From: Streptomyces luomodiensis
GTDB lineage: Bacteria > Actinomycetota > Actinomycetes > Streptomycetales > Streptomycetaceae
Length of the DNA stretch: 64,000 nt
Direction of reading: 5' to 3'
Assembly (NCBI RefSeq): GCF_031679605.1
Contig: NZ_CP117522.1
Location: forward strand, 5,022,001-5,086,000
Part shown: in pieces, positions 33,179-41,593 of the stretch
How the letters are laid out: every line of letters starts with the position of its first letter
Numbering within the stretch: the stretch's first letter is position 1
The notes under the pieces: generated by a model
What the model was told of the DNA's origin: nothing
Database searches by the model: none
What the model saw: only the letters and a program-made list of their open reading frames with translations
Translations under genes and position numbers: made by a program

Positions 33179-35563
33179 ATGAACGCGCCGTATGACGGTG
33201 ATGGCCGAGTGCCACCGCCGCCGCAGCCTTCGCCTCACGGCCCTCACGACCCTTACGGACAGGAACCGCACCAGCGTGATCCGTATCTGGGCGACGCACA
33301 TCAGGTGCCCTCGGCGGATCCGCGCCAGTCGTACGGCCAGCAGTACTACCCGCAGGACCCGTACCTGGACGATTCGTACGCGACGGGCAGCTTCACGGCC
33401 TACCCGTATCCGACGCAGGATGCCTACGCCCATGATCCGCTGACGGACCCGCTGTACGACCGGCGCTCCCCTCACGCACCGCAGAATGGCGGCTACCAGC
33501 AGGAGTACTACCAGCAGCCCCCCACGCCGCAGGGCCCCGATCCCCGCGTATGGCCCTCCGGGGCCGGTCCCGGCCACCAGGGCGCGGCACAGCAGCCGTA
33601 CACCGACGGACAGGCATACACCGACGGTCAGCCGGACCACGGCTATCCGGGGGCCGCCGGCGGCTACGGCGCGGCAGAGCAGCCGCAGCGGGACGCGTTC
33701 GCGCATCTCTACCGCGATCAGCAGCCCTATGAGCCCCGGTCCGCCCAGGGCTATCCGCAGGGCTCACAGGACTACCCGCACGGGCAGACGCCCGCCCAGG
33801 GGCAGGCACCGGTCCCCGGACCGTCGAGGTCCGAGTCCGCCCAGGCCACGGCCGCCGCTCCCACGGTGGCCGCTCCGGTGGTGACCGCCCCCGCGGCCGA
33901 GCCCCGGCAGAAGAAGCCGTCGGGGGGCCGGGCGGGCGGTCTGCTCCAGTCCAGCGCGCTGATGGCCGCGGGCACTCTGGTCTCCCGTCTGACCGGTTTC
34001 GTCCGGCAGATGGTGATCGTCGCGGGTCTGGGCGCCGCCAGCCTCGGCCAGGCGTACCAGGTCGCCTATCAGCTGCCTGCGATGATCTACTTCCTCACCG
34101 TCGGCGGCGGTCTGAACTCGGTCTTCGTCCCGCAGCTCGTGCGCGCGATGAAGGAGGACGACGACGGCGGAGTCGCCTACGCCAACCGTCTGCTCACGCT
34201 GACGATGGTCGCGCTGGGCAGCCTCGTCGCGGTGTCGCTGTTCGCGGCCCCGGCACTGATCCGGATGCTCTCCGCGGACATCGCCAGCGATCCCCCGGCC
34301 AACGAGGTGGCGGTCACCTTCGCCCGCTACTGCCTGCCCACCATCTTCTTCATGGGCGTGCACGTCGTGGTCGGCCAGATCCTCAACGCCCGGGGCAAGT
34401 TCGGCGCGATGATGTGGACCCCGGTCCTCAACAACATCGTCGTCATCGCCACCTTCGGCCTCTTCATCTGGGTGTTCGGCACCTCCAGCAACTCCAACAT
34501 GGGCGTAACGACCATCACGCCGGAAGGCATCCGGCTGCTGGGCATCGGCACGCTCCTCGGCCTCACCGTCCAGGCCCTGGCGATGTTCCCCTACCTCCGG
34601 GCAGCCGGTTTCCGCTTCCGGCCGCGCTTCGACTGGCGTGGCCACGGCCTCGGCAAGGCCGCCAAGCTGGCCAAGTGGACGGTGCTGTTCGTGCTCGCCA
34701 ACCAGGCCGGCAACATCGTGGTGACCCAGCTCGCCACCGCGGCCGGTACGGAGGCCGACAACGGGGGCCACCCGGGAGCGAGCTACGTCGGCTACACGAG
34801 CGCCCAGCTCATCTGGAACATGCCCCAGGCCATCATCACCGTCTCGGTGATGGCCGCTCTGCTGCCCAGGCTCTCCCGGGCGGCCCACGACGGCGACCCC
34901 GGAGCGGTCCGCGACGACATCTCGCAGGGCCTGCGCACCTCCGCCGTCGCCATCGTCCCCCTCGCCTTCGGGTTCATCGCGCTCGGCATCCCCCTGTGCA
35001 CCCTGCTCTTCGGGACCTCGGGCACCGCGACGGCCCAAGCCATGGGCTACATCCTCATGGCGTTCGGCCTCGGCCTCATTCCGTTCTCCGTGCAGTACGT
35101 CGTCCTGCGTGGTTTCTACGCCTACGAGGACACCCGCACCCCCTTCTACAACACGGTGATCGTCGCCGCCGTCAACGCCGCGGGCTCCGCCCTCGCCTAT
35201 GCCGTGCTCCCCGCCCGCTGGGCCGTCGCCGGTATGGCCGCCGCCTACGGCCTGGCCTACGCCACCGGCGTGGGCGTGGCCTGGAAGCGGCTGCGCAAGC
35301 GGCTGGGCGGCGATCTGGACGGCCCCCGCGTCGTCCGCACCTACACCCGCCTCGCGGGCGCCAGCATCCCGGCCGCCCTGCTGAGCGGTGGCGCGGCCTA
35401 CGCCATCATGCAGACCATCGGAATGGGCGTCGCCGGCTCGCTGGCGGCTCTGCTGGGCGGCGGCCTCGTTCTTGTCGCGGTCTTCTACATTGCTGCGAAA
35501 CGGATGCGCGTTGAGGAGCTGACAGCCATGGTCGGTATGGTGCGCGGACGACTCGGACGCTGA
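33179..35563 (+). CDS. murJ: Lipid II flippase MurJ (MviN) with long disordered N-terminus
   Basis: 794 residues. The first 250 are Tyr/Gln/Pro/Asp-rich and disordered, cytoplasmic. The MOP-superfamily core begins at LLQSSALMAAGTLVSRLTGF (about 254) and has about 14 TM helices; the family segments include RLTGFVRQMVIVAGLG and VPQLVRAMKEDDDGG. MurJ moves lipid II across the membrane for peptidoglycan synthesis. In Mycobacterium the C-terminus continues into a pseudokinase and extracellular domain; here that part is a separate downstream gene. GAGGTGGGG precedes the ATG. Probably co-transcribed with the preceding membrane-protein gene. Confidence 0.94.
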   Translation: MNAPYDGDGRVPPPPQPSPHGPHDPYGQEPHQRDPYLGDAHQVPSADPRQSYGQQYYPQDPYLDDSYATGSFTAYPYPTQDAYAHDPLTDPLYDRRSPHAPQNGGYQQEYYQQPPTPQGPDPRVWPSGAGPGHQGAAQQPYTDGQAYTDGQPDHGYPGAAGGYGAAEQPQRDAFAHLYRDQQPYEPRSAQGYPQGSQDYPHGQTPAQGQAPVPGPSRSESAQATAAAPTVAAPVVTAPAAEPRQKKPSGGRAGGLLQSSALMAAGTLVSRLTGFVRQMVIVAGLGAASLGQAYQVAYQLPAMIYFLTVGGGLNSVFVPQLVRAMKEDDDGGVAYANRLLTLTMVALGSLVAVSLFAAPALIRMLSADIASDPPANEVAVTFARYCLPTIFFMGVHVVVGQILNARGKFGAMMWTPVLNNIVVIATFGLFIWVFGTSSNSNMGVTTITPEGIRLLGIGTLLGLTVQALAMFPYLRAAGFRFRPRFDWRGHGLGKAAKLAKWTVLFVLANQAGNIVVTQLATAAGTEADNGGHPGASYVGYTSAQLIWNMPQAIITVSVMAALLPRLSRAAHDGDPGAVRDDISQGLRTSAVAIVPLAFGFIALGIPLCTLLFGTSGTATAQAMGYILMAFGLGLIPFSVQYVVLRGFYAYEDTRTPFYNTVIVAAVNAAGSALAYAVLPARWAVAGMAAAYGLAYATGVGVAWKRLRKRLGGDLDGPRVVRTYTRLAGASIPAALLSGGAAYAIMQTIGMGVAGSLAALLGGGLVLVAVFYIAAKRMRVEELTAMVGMVRGRLGR

Positions 35564-35673
35564 TCATTGAGCACAACCATCGTCCGCCACCGTGTGTCGT
35601 GCATAGCGGCGGACTGTGGGCACAATTGTCTTGGCTCGGAGCAGGTGCAACGGATGGGGAGGCAGGAACGACG

Positions 35674-37407
35674 GTGGCGGAACGGAGCACAGCTGCCGTC
35701 GACGTGGCCGACAGCGGTGGAGAGGAGCCGCTGACCGCCGAGGCGGGCAAGGCCACGGCCGACGGGGCGGGGACGAAGAAGAAGGCCGGCAAGGGGACAG
35801 AGGCCGCGGTCACCGACGATGCGGGTGCCGCGGCCGAAGCGAGCCCTCTGGAGCTGCACAGCGGTCACAAGCTGGCCAGACGCTACCGTCTGGAGGAGTG
35901 CGTCACCCGTCTGGACGGATTCAGCAGTTGGCGTGCCGTGGACGAGAAACTGCGGCGCGCCGTCGGAGTGCATGTGCTGCCCGCCGACCATCCGCGCACC
36001 AGGCCGGTGCTCGCCGCCGCCCGTTCGGCGGCCCTGCTGGGCGACCCCCGCTTCGTCCAGGTCCTCGACGCCGTCGAGGAGAACGATCTTGTCTACGTCG
36101 TCCATGAGTGGCTTCCCGACGCCACCGAACTCACCGCCGTGCTCGCCGCCGGGCCACTCGAGCCGCACGACGCGTACCAACTGGTCAGCCAGGTCTCCCA
36201 GGCCATGGCCGCCGCCCACCGTGAGGGCCTGGCCCATCTGCGGCTCAACCCCGGCTCCGTACTGCGCACCGAATCCGGCCAGTACCGCATCCGCGGACTC
36301 GCCGTCATGGCCGCCCTGCGCGGGATCACCGCCGACCACCCCCAACGCACCGACACCGAGGCGATCGGCGCGCTGCTGTACGCGGCGCTCACCCAGCGCT
36401 GGCCCTACGAGACGGACGCCTACGGCCTCTCCGGGCTGCCCAAGGGTGTGGGCCTGATCGCCCCCGACCAGGTCCGCGCGGGAGTGCACCGCGGGCTGTC
36501 CGAGCTCGCGATGCGCGCGCTGGTCAACGACGGGGCCACCGCCTCCCGTCAGGACCAGCCTTGCACCACCCCCGAGGAGCTGGCCAAGGCCGTCGCGGCC
36601 ATGCCGCGCATCCGGCCCCCCGAGCCCGCCTTCACCCCCTCACCGGCGTATCAGCGCACGACGTACCAACAAGGCGTGTACGGTCAGACCCCGGCCCGGG
36701 GCGGCACCTCGCCCGCGGCCGCTCCCGTGCCGCCTCCGCCGCCGCTGCAGAGCCGCACGGGCAAGGCCCTCAAGTGGACCGTCTCGGCCCTTCTGATCGC
36801 CGCCCTGGGTCTCGGCAGCTGGCAGCTCGCGGACACCCTGCTGAAGGACGAGAACAACACCAGCCCGAGCAAGTCCACCGGTGAGAAGGACGACGGCAAC
36901 GCCGGAAAGGTTGTCAGCAAACCGCTGAAAATCGAGGACGCCGTGGAGTTCTACCCGGACGGCACGGACCAGCACCAGGACGAAGCGCCGCGCACCTACG
37001 ACGGTGACTCCTCGACGTTCTGGCACACCAACAGCTTCAACGACGGTCCCCAGCTGGCTCCCAGCGTCAAGAAGGGAGTCGGTCTCATCTACGATCTCGG
37101 CTCCGAGCAGAAGATCGGCGGTGCCTCGATCGGCCTGCGGTTCAAGGGCTCCTACACGGCGGCGTCGCTGTACAGGACGGATTCCCTGACGCCATCGGTA
37201 TCAGCTTCCGACCCCGTCGCCGGGTTCAAGAAGCTCGGCTCGGTCAAGAGCACGGGCGCATCCGCGGACATCAAGGTCAACGGCGAGGCCAAGGCGCGCT
37301 ACGTCCTGGTCTGGATCACCGCCATGCCATACTCCCCTCACGACGCCGCGAGCTACAGCAACGAGGGCTACAAGCAAGCCATCACCGAAGTGAAGTTCAC
37401 CGGCTGA
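35674..37407 (+). CDS. Membrane pseudokinase with extracellular discoidin-like domain (MviN C-terminal counterpart)
   Basis: 577 residues from a GTG at 35674 with GGGGAGGCAGG upstream. A kinase-like domain lies at about 55-315 (KLARRYRLEECVTRLDG to PEELAKAVAAM) but lacks catalytic residues: the HRD loop reads LAHLRLNPGSVLR and the DFG position reads IRGLAV. A Pro-rich linker, one TM helix (about 366-388) and an extracellular domain (about 415-577; AVEFYPDGTDQHQDEAP, then DSSTFWHTNSF) resembling F5/8-type carbohydrate-binding modules follow. In M. tuberculosis the same domains are fused to MurJ, where phosphorylation recruits the FHA protein FhaA. Here it sits 110 bp after murJ and 28 bp before the ECF sigma gene. 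Confidence 0.88.
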   Translation: MAERSTAAVDVADSGGEEPLTAEAGKATADGAGTKKKAGKGTEAAVTDDAGAAAEASPLELHSGHKLARRYRLEECVTRLDGFSSWRAVDEKLRRAVGVHVLPADHPRTRPVLAAARSAALLGDPRFVQVLDAVEENDLVYVVHEWLPDATELTAVLAAGPLEPHDAYQLVSQVSQAMAAAHREGLAHLRLNPGSVLRTESGQYRIRGLAVMAALRGITADHPQRTDTEAIGALLYAALTQRWPYETDAYGLSGLPKGVGLIAPDQVRAGVHRGLSELAMRALVNDGATASRQDQPCTTPEELAKAVAAMPRIRPPEPAFTPSPAYQRTTYQQGVYGQTPARGGTSPAAAPVPPPPPLQSRTGKALKWTVSALLIAALGLGSWQLADTLLKDENNTSPSKSTGEKDDGNAGKVVSKPLKIEDAVEFYPDGTDQHQDEAPRTYDGDSSTFWHTNSFNDGPQLAPSVKKGVGLIYDLGSEQKIGGASIGLRFKGSYTAASLYRTDSLTPSVSASDPVAGFKKLGSVKSTGASADIKVNGEAKARYVLVWITAMPYSPHDAASYSNEGYKQAITEVKFTG

Positions 37408-37435
37408 GCCGGCTGATCGGGGAGGGGCTCGAACG

Positions 37436-38125
37436 GTGGACGACGCCACCATCGGCGAGGCGAGCGACAGCGAGCTCCTTGCCCGGCACGTCGACGGCGA
37501 TCCGGACGCCTTCAGCGAAATAGTGCGGCGCCACCGCGACCGACTCTGGGCGGTGGCGCTGCGCACCCTCGGCGACCGGGAGGAAGCCGCCGACGCGGTC
37601 CAGGACGCACTCGTCTCCGCCTACCGCGCCGCGCACACCTTCCGGGGCCAGTCCGCGGTGACGACCTGGCTGCATCGCATCACGGTCAACGCCTGTCTGG
37701 ACCGGGCCCGCAAGGCCGCCTCCCGTCGCACCTCTCCTGTCGACGACACCGAGCGGCTCGAGCACCTGCTGGAGCCCCATGAATCCGCCGCCGCTCCCGC
37801 CGAGCGCGGCGATCTCCACCGCGAGCTGCTGCGGGCGCTGCGCACCCTCCCGCCCGAGCAGCGGGCCGCCCTGGTCCTGGTCGACATGCAGGGCTATCCC
37901 GTCGCGGAGGCGGCGAAGGTCCTGGACGTACCCACCGGCACCGTGAAGAGCCGCTGTGCCCGGGGCCGCGCACGGCTGCTGCCGTTGCTCTCACATCTCC
38001 ATCCCAGCGGGAGGGGTAGCTCACCTCCGGGCGGGGGAAGGAACCGGACGCAGGGGACGTCCGTCCCACCGGCGGCAGGACCGAACGACACAGATGCCGT
38101 GAAGGGCGGAGGTGGGCGAGCGTGA
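37436..38125 (+). CDS. sigM: ECF RNA polymerase sigma factor (SigM-type)
   Basis: 229 residues from a GTG with GGGGAGGGG upstream. Region 2 spans about 20-95 (DAFSEIVRRHRDRLWAVALR, then EEAADAVQDALVSAYRAAHTF and TWLHRITVNACLDRAR). Region 4 spans about 122-180 (RTLPPEQRAALVLVDMQGY, then EVAK-like VAEAAKVLDVPTGTVKSR). The C-terminal 45 residues are disordered. It overlaps the zinc-finger anti-sigma gene by 4 bp, so translation is coupled. The order murJ-sigM-anti-sigma-trxB-trxA matches the Mycobacterium sigM locus, the basis for the name. Note that a different, unrelated sigma factor of S. coelicolor also carries the name SigM. Confidence 0.93.
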   Translation: MDDATIGEASDSELLARHVDGDPDAFSEIVRRHRDRLWAVALRTLGDREEAADAVQDALVSAYRAAHTFRGQSAVTTWLHRITVNACLDRARKAASRRTSPVDDTERLEHLLEPHESAAAPAERGDLHRELLRALRTLPPEQRAALVLVDMQGYPVAEAAKVLDVPTGTVKSRCARGRARLLPLLSHLHPSGRGSSPPGGGRNRTQGTSVPPAAGPNDTDAVKGGGGRA

Positions 38126-39099
38126 CATCCTCGACGGACACGGACGAGCACCCTGAAGTCGCGGAGATCTCCGCACTCACCGAGGGTCTGCTCTCTCCGT
38201 CCCGCGCCGTCGATGTGCGCACTCACCTCGCCGGCTGTGTGCTGTGCGCGGATGTGTGGACATCCCTGGACGAGATCCGCTCCATGCTCGGGACCCTGCC
38301 CGGCCCGGTGCGGATGCCCGCCGATATCGCGGGCCGTATCGACGCGGCGCTGGCCGCCGAAGCACTTCTCGACGCGACCGCCCCCGAGGGCGTCTCCGAT
38401 GTTTCACGTGAAACTCCGGACCCGACCTCGGCGCCCACCCCTGTTTCACGTGAAACGGCCGACGGCGCCTCGGGCACTCCCGGCTCCGACTCCGCGGAAC
38501 TCGCAGCCAAGCCGTCCACCGTGGCGGACCGGCCCGCTGGGCGCCCGCGTGGCGCCACCGGACCGGGACGAGGATCCACCGGGCCCAGCACTCGTCCCGG
38601 CCGCGCCCGCCGCTGGCGCAAGGCCGTCCTCGGTGGTGCCTGCGCCGCGGCGGTGATCGGCCTCGGATCCCTCTTCCTCCAGGACGGCTCCTCCGGCGAT
38701 CACGACGACACCGGTCCCCAGGCTCACGCCAGCCAGAGCTCCGGGAAGTCCACCCTCTCCTCGGGCACGCTCAAGGACCGTGTGCACGAACTGCTCGCCG
38801 AGCGGAAGTCCACCACATCGGACGGTGTCACCGGGCAGGAGAACACGCCCGATGTGCCGCTGCGCGCCGACCACGACCCGCATGTGCCGTCCTGTGTACA
38901 GAGCGGCACCGGCCGCAAGGATCCGGCTCTCGCGGCACAGCAGGACACCTACGACGGCCAGACCGCCTATATCGTCGTCCTGCCCCATCCGTCCGACAGC
39001 TCGCTCGTCGACGCCTTCGTGATCGACGCATCCTGTGTCTCGGTATCCCCGTCTTCCCCCGGGAAGCTTCTGGTGAGCCGGACCTACCCGCGAGGCTGA
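38122..39099 (+). CDS. Membrane anti-sigma factor with zinc-finger (ZAS) motif
   Basis: 325 residues, starting inside the sigma gene's stop codon. The N-terminal ZAS motif is His35-x3-Cys39-x2-Cys42 (HLAGCVLC), the redox- or zinc-responsive sigma-binding module. A linker (about 80-160) is followed by one TM helix (about 165-186, VLGGACAAAVIGLGSLFL) and an extracellular domain with two Cys residues. It should hold the ECF sigma at the membrane until an envelope or thiol signal arrives. Two parS palindromes fall in the linker and are translated as VSRET twice (about 94-98 and 108-112). Confidence 0.88.
   Translation: MTSSTDTDEHPEVAEISALTEGLLSPSRAVDVRTHLAGCVLCADVWTSLDEIRSMLGTLPGPVRMPADIAGRIDAALAAEALLDATAPEGVSDVSRETPDPTSAPTPVSRETADGASGTPGSDSAELAAKPSTVADRPAGRPRGATGPGRGSTGPSTRPGRARRWRKAVLGGACAAAVIGLGSLFLQDGSSGDHDDTGPQAHASQSSGKSTLSSGTLKDRVHELLAERKSTTSDGVTGQENTPDVPLRADHDPHVPSCVQSGTGRKDPALAAQQDTYDGQTAYIVVLPHPSDSSLVDAFVIDASCVSVSPSSPGKLLVSRTYPRG
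38401..38414. other. parS site 5 (GTTTCACGTGAAAC)
   Basis: Perfect palindrome inside the anti-sigma gene, in frame as VSRET. Confidence 0.95.
38443..38456. other. parS site 6 (GTTTCACGTGAAAC)
   Basis: Perfect palindrome 28 bp from site 5, same gene and same reading frame. Confidence 0.95.
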
Positions 39100-39135
39100 G
39101 GCACACCGCACACCAGGCCCTGCCTGACAGCGCTC

Positions 39136-39163
39136 GGGAATGCCGGACCCGTAGGATCCGTTG
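39136..39163 (+). promoter_or_regulatory. SigR-type promoter of trxBA
   Basis: GGGAAT (39136-39141), 18 bp, then GTTG (39160-39163) matches the GGAAT-N18-GTT promoter class read by the thiol-stress sigma factor SigR. It lies 91 bp before trxB, a known SigR target in S. coelicolor. Confidence 0.85.
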
Positions 39164-39253
39164 GGTGGGGTGGCAGCGGAATTCCGGGGAAACCCGAACC
39201 CGCGCGTCCAGTCATCAGCAGTCCGGCAGTCGGCAAAGACAAGGAAGACATCC

Positions 39254-40204
39254 GTGAGCGACGTCCGCAACGTGATCATCATCGGTTCCGGGCCCGCGGG
39301 CTATACGGCCGCGCTCTACACCGCCCGCGCTTCCTTGAAGCCGCTGGTCTTCGAAGGCTCCGTAACCGCTGGTGGTGCCCTGATGAACACCACCGAGGTG
39401 GAGAACTTCCCCGGCTTCCGGGACGGGATCATGGGTCCCGATCTGATGGACGGCATGCGGGCCCAGGCCGAGCGCTTCGGCGCCGAGCTGGTCCCGGACG
39501 ATGTGGTCGCGGTCGACCTCAGCGAGCAGATCAAGACCGTCACCGACTCCGCCGGCACCGTCCACCGCGCCAAGACCGTCATCGTGGCCACCGGCTCTCA
39601 GCACCGCAAGCTGGGGCTGGCGCGCGAGGACGAGCTCTCCGGCCGCGGTGTCTCCTGGTGCGCCACCTGTGACGGGTTCTTCTTCAAGGACCAGGACATC
39701 GCCGTCATCGGTGGCGGCGACACGGCCCTGGAAGAGGCGACCTTCCTGTCGCGGTTCGCCAAGTCGGTCGTGGTGGTCCACCGCCGGGACACCCTGCGCG
39801 CCAGCAAGGCGATGCAGGATCGGGCCTTCGCCGACCCGAAGATCTCCTTCGTCTGGGACAGCGTGGTCGAGGAGATCCACGGCGACGGCAAGCTCTCCGG
39901 TCTCACCATCCGCGATGTGAAGAAGGACGAGACCTCCGAGCTGCCGGTGACCGGACTGTTCATCGCGATCGGCCACGACCCGCGCACCGAGCTGTTCAAG
40001 GGCCAGCTGAACCTGGACGACGAGGGCTACCTCAAGGTCGATGCGCCCTCCACGCGGACGAACCTCCCCGGTGTCTTCGCCGCGGGCGATGTCGTGGACC
40101 ACACCTACCGTCAGGCGATCACCGCGGCCGGCACCGGTTGCTCGGCGGCGCTGGACGCCGAGCGCTACCTCGCCTCGCTGGGCCAGGGCGACGCCACCGT
40201 CTGA
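39254..40204 (+). CDS. trxB: Thioredoxin reductase
   Basis: 316 residues from a GTG ([17 protein letters not shown]) with AAGGAAG upstream; the in-frame extension to 39161 would overlap the SigR promoter. The FAD loop is [12 protein letters not shown], the NADPH loop is [11 protein letters not shown], and the redox pair is CATC at about 136-139 (WCATCDGFF). FAGDV-like [12 protein letters not shown] binds FAD near the C-terminus. It passes electrons from NADPH to TrxA, whose gene follows after 42 bp. A SigR-type promoter upstream explains induction by disulfide stress. Confidence 0.97.
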   Translation: MSDVRNVIIIGSGPAGYTAALYTARASLKPLVFEGSVTAGGALMNTTEVENFPGFRDGIMGPDLMDGMRAQAERFGAELVPDDVVAVDLSEQIKTVTDSAGTVHRAKTVIVATGSQHRKLGLAREDELSGRGVSWCATCDGFFFKDQDIAVIGGGDTALEEATFLSRFAKSVVVVHRRDTLRASKAMQDRAFADPKISFVWDSVVEEIHGDGKLSGLTIRDVKKDETSELPVTGLFIAIGHDPRTELFKGQLNLDDEGYLKVDAPSTRTNLPGVFAAGDVVDHTYRQAITAAGTGCSAALDAERYLASLGQGDATV

Positions 40205-40246
40205 CTCCGCTATCCACCCCTGCACCAACCCACTAAGGAGATTGCC

Positions 40247-40576
40247 ATGGCCGGTGCCACGGTCACCGTGACGGACGCCGACTTCGAGGAGAAGGTCCTC
40301 AAGAGCGACAAGCCGGTACTCGTCGACTTCTGGGCCGCGTGGTGCGGTCCGTGCCGCCAGATCGCCCCCTCGCTGGAGGCCATCGCGGCCGAGCACGCCG
40401 ACAAGATCGTCATCGCCAAGCTCAACATCGACGAGAACCCGGCGACCGCCGCCAAGTACGGCGTGATGTCCATCCCGACGCTCAATGTGTACCAGGGCGG
40501 CGAGGTCGCCAAGACCATCGTCGGTGCCAAGCCCAAGGCCGCCATCGAGCGCGACCTGGCCGACTTCATCGGCTGA
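40247..40576 (+). CDS. trxA: Thioredoxin
   Basis: 109 residues with the canonical WCGPC (Cys33, Cys36) and cis-Pro loop MSIPTLNVY. It reduces protein disulfides and is recycled by the adjacent TrxB. AAGGAG precedes the ATG. Likely co-transcribed with trxB from the SigR-type promoter, and ends at a 16-bp stem terminator. Compare the WCPPC thioredoxin-fold protein encoded near 7.5 kb, which probably has other partners. Confidence 0.97.
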   Translation: MAGATVTVTDADFEEKVLKSDKPVLVDFWAAWCGPCRQIAPSLEAIAAEHADKIVIAKLNIDENPATAAKYGVMSIPTLNVYQGGEVAKTIVGAKPKAAIERDLADFIG

Positions 40577-40599
40577 GCGCACCACGCCTCACCCTCGTA

Positions 40600-40635
40600 C
40601 ACGAAGGGGCTGCCCTCACGGGCAGCCCCTTCGTG
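40600..40635. terminator. Strong hairpin terminator after trxA
   Basis: CACGAAGGGGCTGCCC (40600-40615) and GGGCAGCCCCTTCGTG (40620-40635) form a perfect 16-bp stem with a 4-nt loop. Its last base is the first base of a degenerate parS. It also faces the convergent GNAT gene. Confidence 0.93.
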
Positions 40636-40648
40636 TTTCACGTGGAAC
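40635..40648. other. Degenerate parS (GTTTCACGTGGAAC)
   Basis: 13 of 14 bases match the parS palindrome (A to G at position 11). Intergenic, adjoining the trxA terminator. Weak ParB binding is possible. Confidence 0.6.
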
Positions 40649-40651
40649 GCG

Positions 40652-41269
40652 CTACAGCGGCCGCAGCGCCGGCTCCTTCTGGACCGCGCCGAGTAGCCGG
40701 TCCAGCGCCAGCTCGACATCCTCCTTCCAGGAGATCGTCGTCCTCAGCTCAAGCCTCAGCCGGGGGTAGCGCGGATGCGGCCGTACGGTCTTGAAGCCCA
40801 CGGCCAGCAGATGGTCGGCGGGCAGCACACACGCCGGTTCCTTCCAGGTGGCGTCCCCGAACGCCTCGATGGCCTTGAAGCCCCGGCGGATCAGATCCTT
40901 GGCGACGGTCTGCACCATCACCCGGCCCAGTCCCTGCCCCTGATATCCGGGCATCAGCCAGGCCGTCATCAGCTGCACGGCATCCGCCGCGACCGGACTG
41001 GTCGGGAAGGCCGTGGAGCGCGGCACATACGCCGGAGGCGCGTACAGCACAAAGCCCACCGGGACCTCATCGACATAGACCACCCGGCCACACGATCCCC
41101 ACTCCAGCAGGACGGCCGAGATCCAGGCTTCCTTCTCCAGCTCGGGCCGACCCGCCCTTACCGCTGCCTCACCGCTGACCGGATCGAGCTCCCAGAAGAC
41201 GCAGGCGCGACAGCGCTTGGGGATGTCCGGGAGGTTGTCCAACGTGAGCGGTACGAGCCGACGCCCCAT
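40652..41269 (-). CDS. GNAT-family acetyltransferase near parAB
   Basis: 205 residues from MGRRLVPLTLDNLPDIPK. After a Cys-containing N-terminus (RCRACVFWELD) come EVPVGFVLYAPPAYVPR and the acetyl-CoA motif MPGYQGQGLGRVMVQTVAKD (about 107-126). The substrate is unknown; the gene is a regular neighbour of parB in Streptomyces and has no demonstrated segregation role that I know of. AAGGA lies seven bases before the ATG. The upstream region carries a small overlapping frame described separately. Confidence 0.87.
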   Translation of the reverse strand: MGRRLVPLTLDNLPDIPKRCRACVFWELDPVSGEAAVRAGRPELEKEAWISAVLLEWGSCGRVVYVDEVPVGFVLYAPPAYVPRSTAFPTSPVAADAVQLMTAWLMPGYQGQGLGRVMVQTVAKDLIRRGFKAIEAFGDATWKEPACVLPADHLLAVGFKTVRPHPRYPRLRLELRTTISWKEDVELALDRLLGAVQKEPALRPL

Positions 41270-41415
41270 GAAGCCAGTCCTTCACTTTCGTGGCCAGCCG
41301 CGGCACGGGCGGCTGACAGCGCACTACGCTCCCTGAGCAGACTCCCGACGAAACCGCCGACAGCTCCCAGGCCCAATCCTGTGGCCAACAGTCCGGTGCG
41401 GCTCACCGATCGCAT
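41158..41415 (-). CDS. Possible small protein with one TM helix, overlapping the GNAT gene
   Basis: An 85-codon frame starts at an ATG (41415) preceded by GGAGGGCAGGGCC. It reads MRSVSRTGLLATGLGLGAVG, then GFVGSLLRERSALSA, a glycine-rich hydrophobic helix ended by basic residues. The last 37 codons overlap the start of the GNAT gene in another frame, which is unusual. The non-overlapping part (41270-41415) looks coding and membrane-like; the rest may be a shadow. Confidence 0.3.
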   Translation of the reverse strand: MRSVSRTGLLATGLGLGAVGGFVGSLLRERSALSAARAAAGHESEGLASWGVGSYRSRWTTSRTSPSAVAPASSGSSIRSAVRQR

Positions 41416-41593
41416 GGCCCTGCCCTCCACATGCGGCGCCTCCACATGGATCCGCCCTACCTGATCGCATCGTATCCGTGCCGAGATTGCACCGATACCG
41501 CCCTTGGGCAAACAGCGGGTCGTGTTCCGACCATGTCGGAACACGACCCGCCCCGCGCTGCTTCCGTACGGCCTTGGCCGTACGGACAGCGCC
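41270..41593. other. Region between GNAT gene and parB
   Basis: 324 bp holding the possible small membrane-protein frame (41158-41415) and the two parB hairpins (41516-41585). Nothing else is supported. Confidence 0.6.
41516..41585 (-). terminator. Tandem hairpin terminators after parB
   Basis: CGGGTCGTGTTCCGAC (41516-41531) pairs with GTCGGAACACGACCCG (41535-41550), a 16-bp perfect stem with a 3-nt loop. CCGTACGGCC (41564-41573) pairs with GGCCGTACGG (41576-41585). Both lie within 80 bp after the parB stop. Confidence 0.9.
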
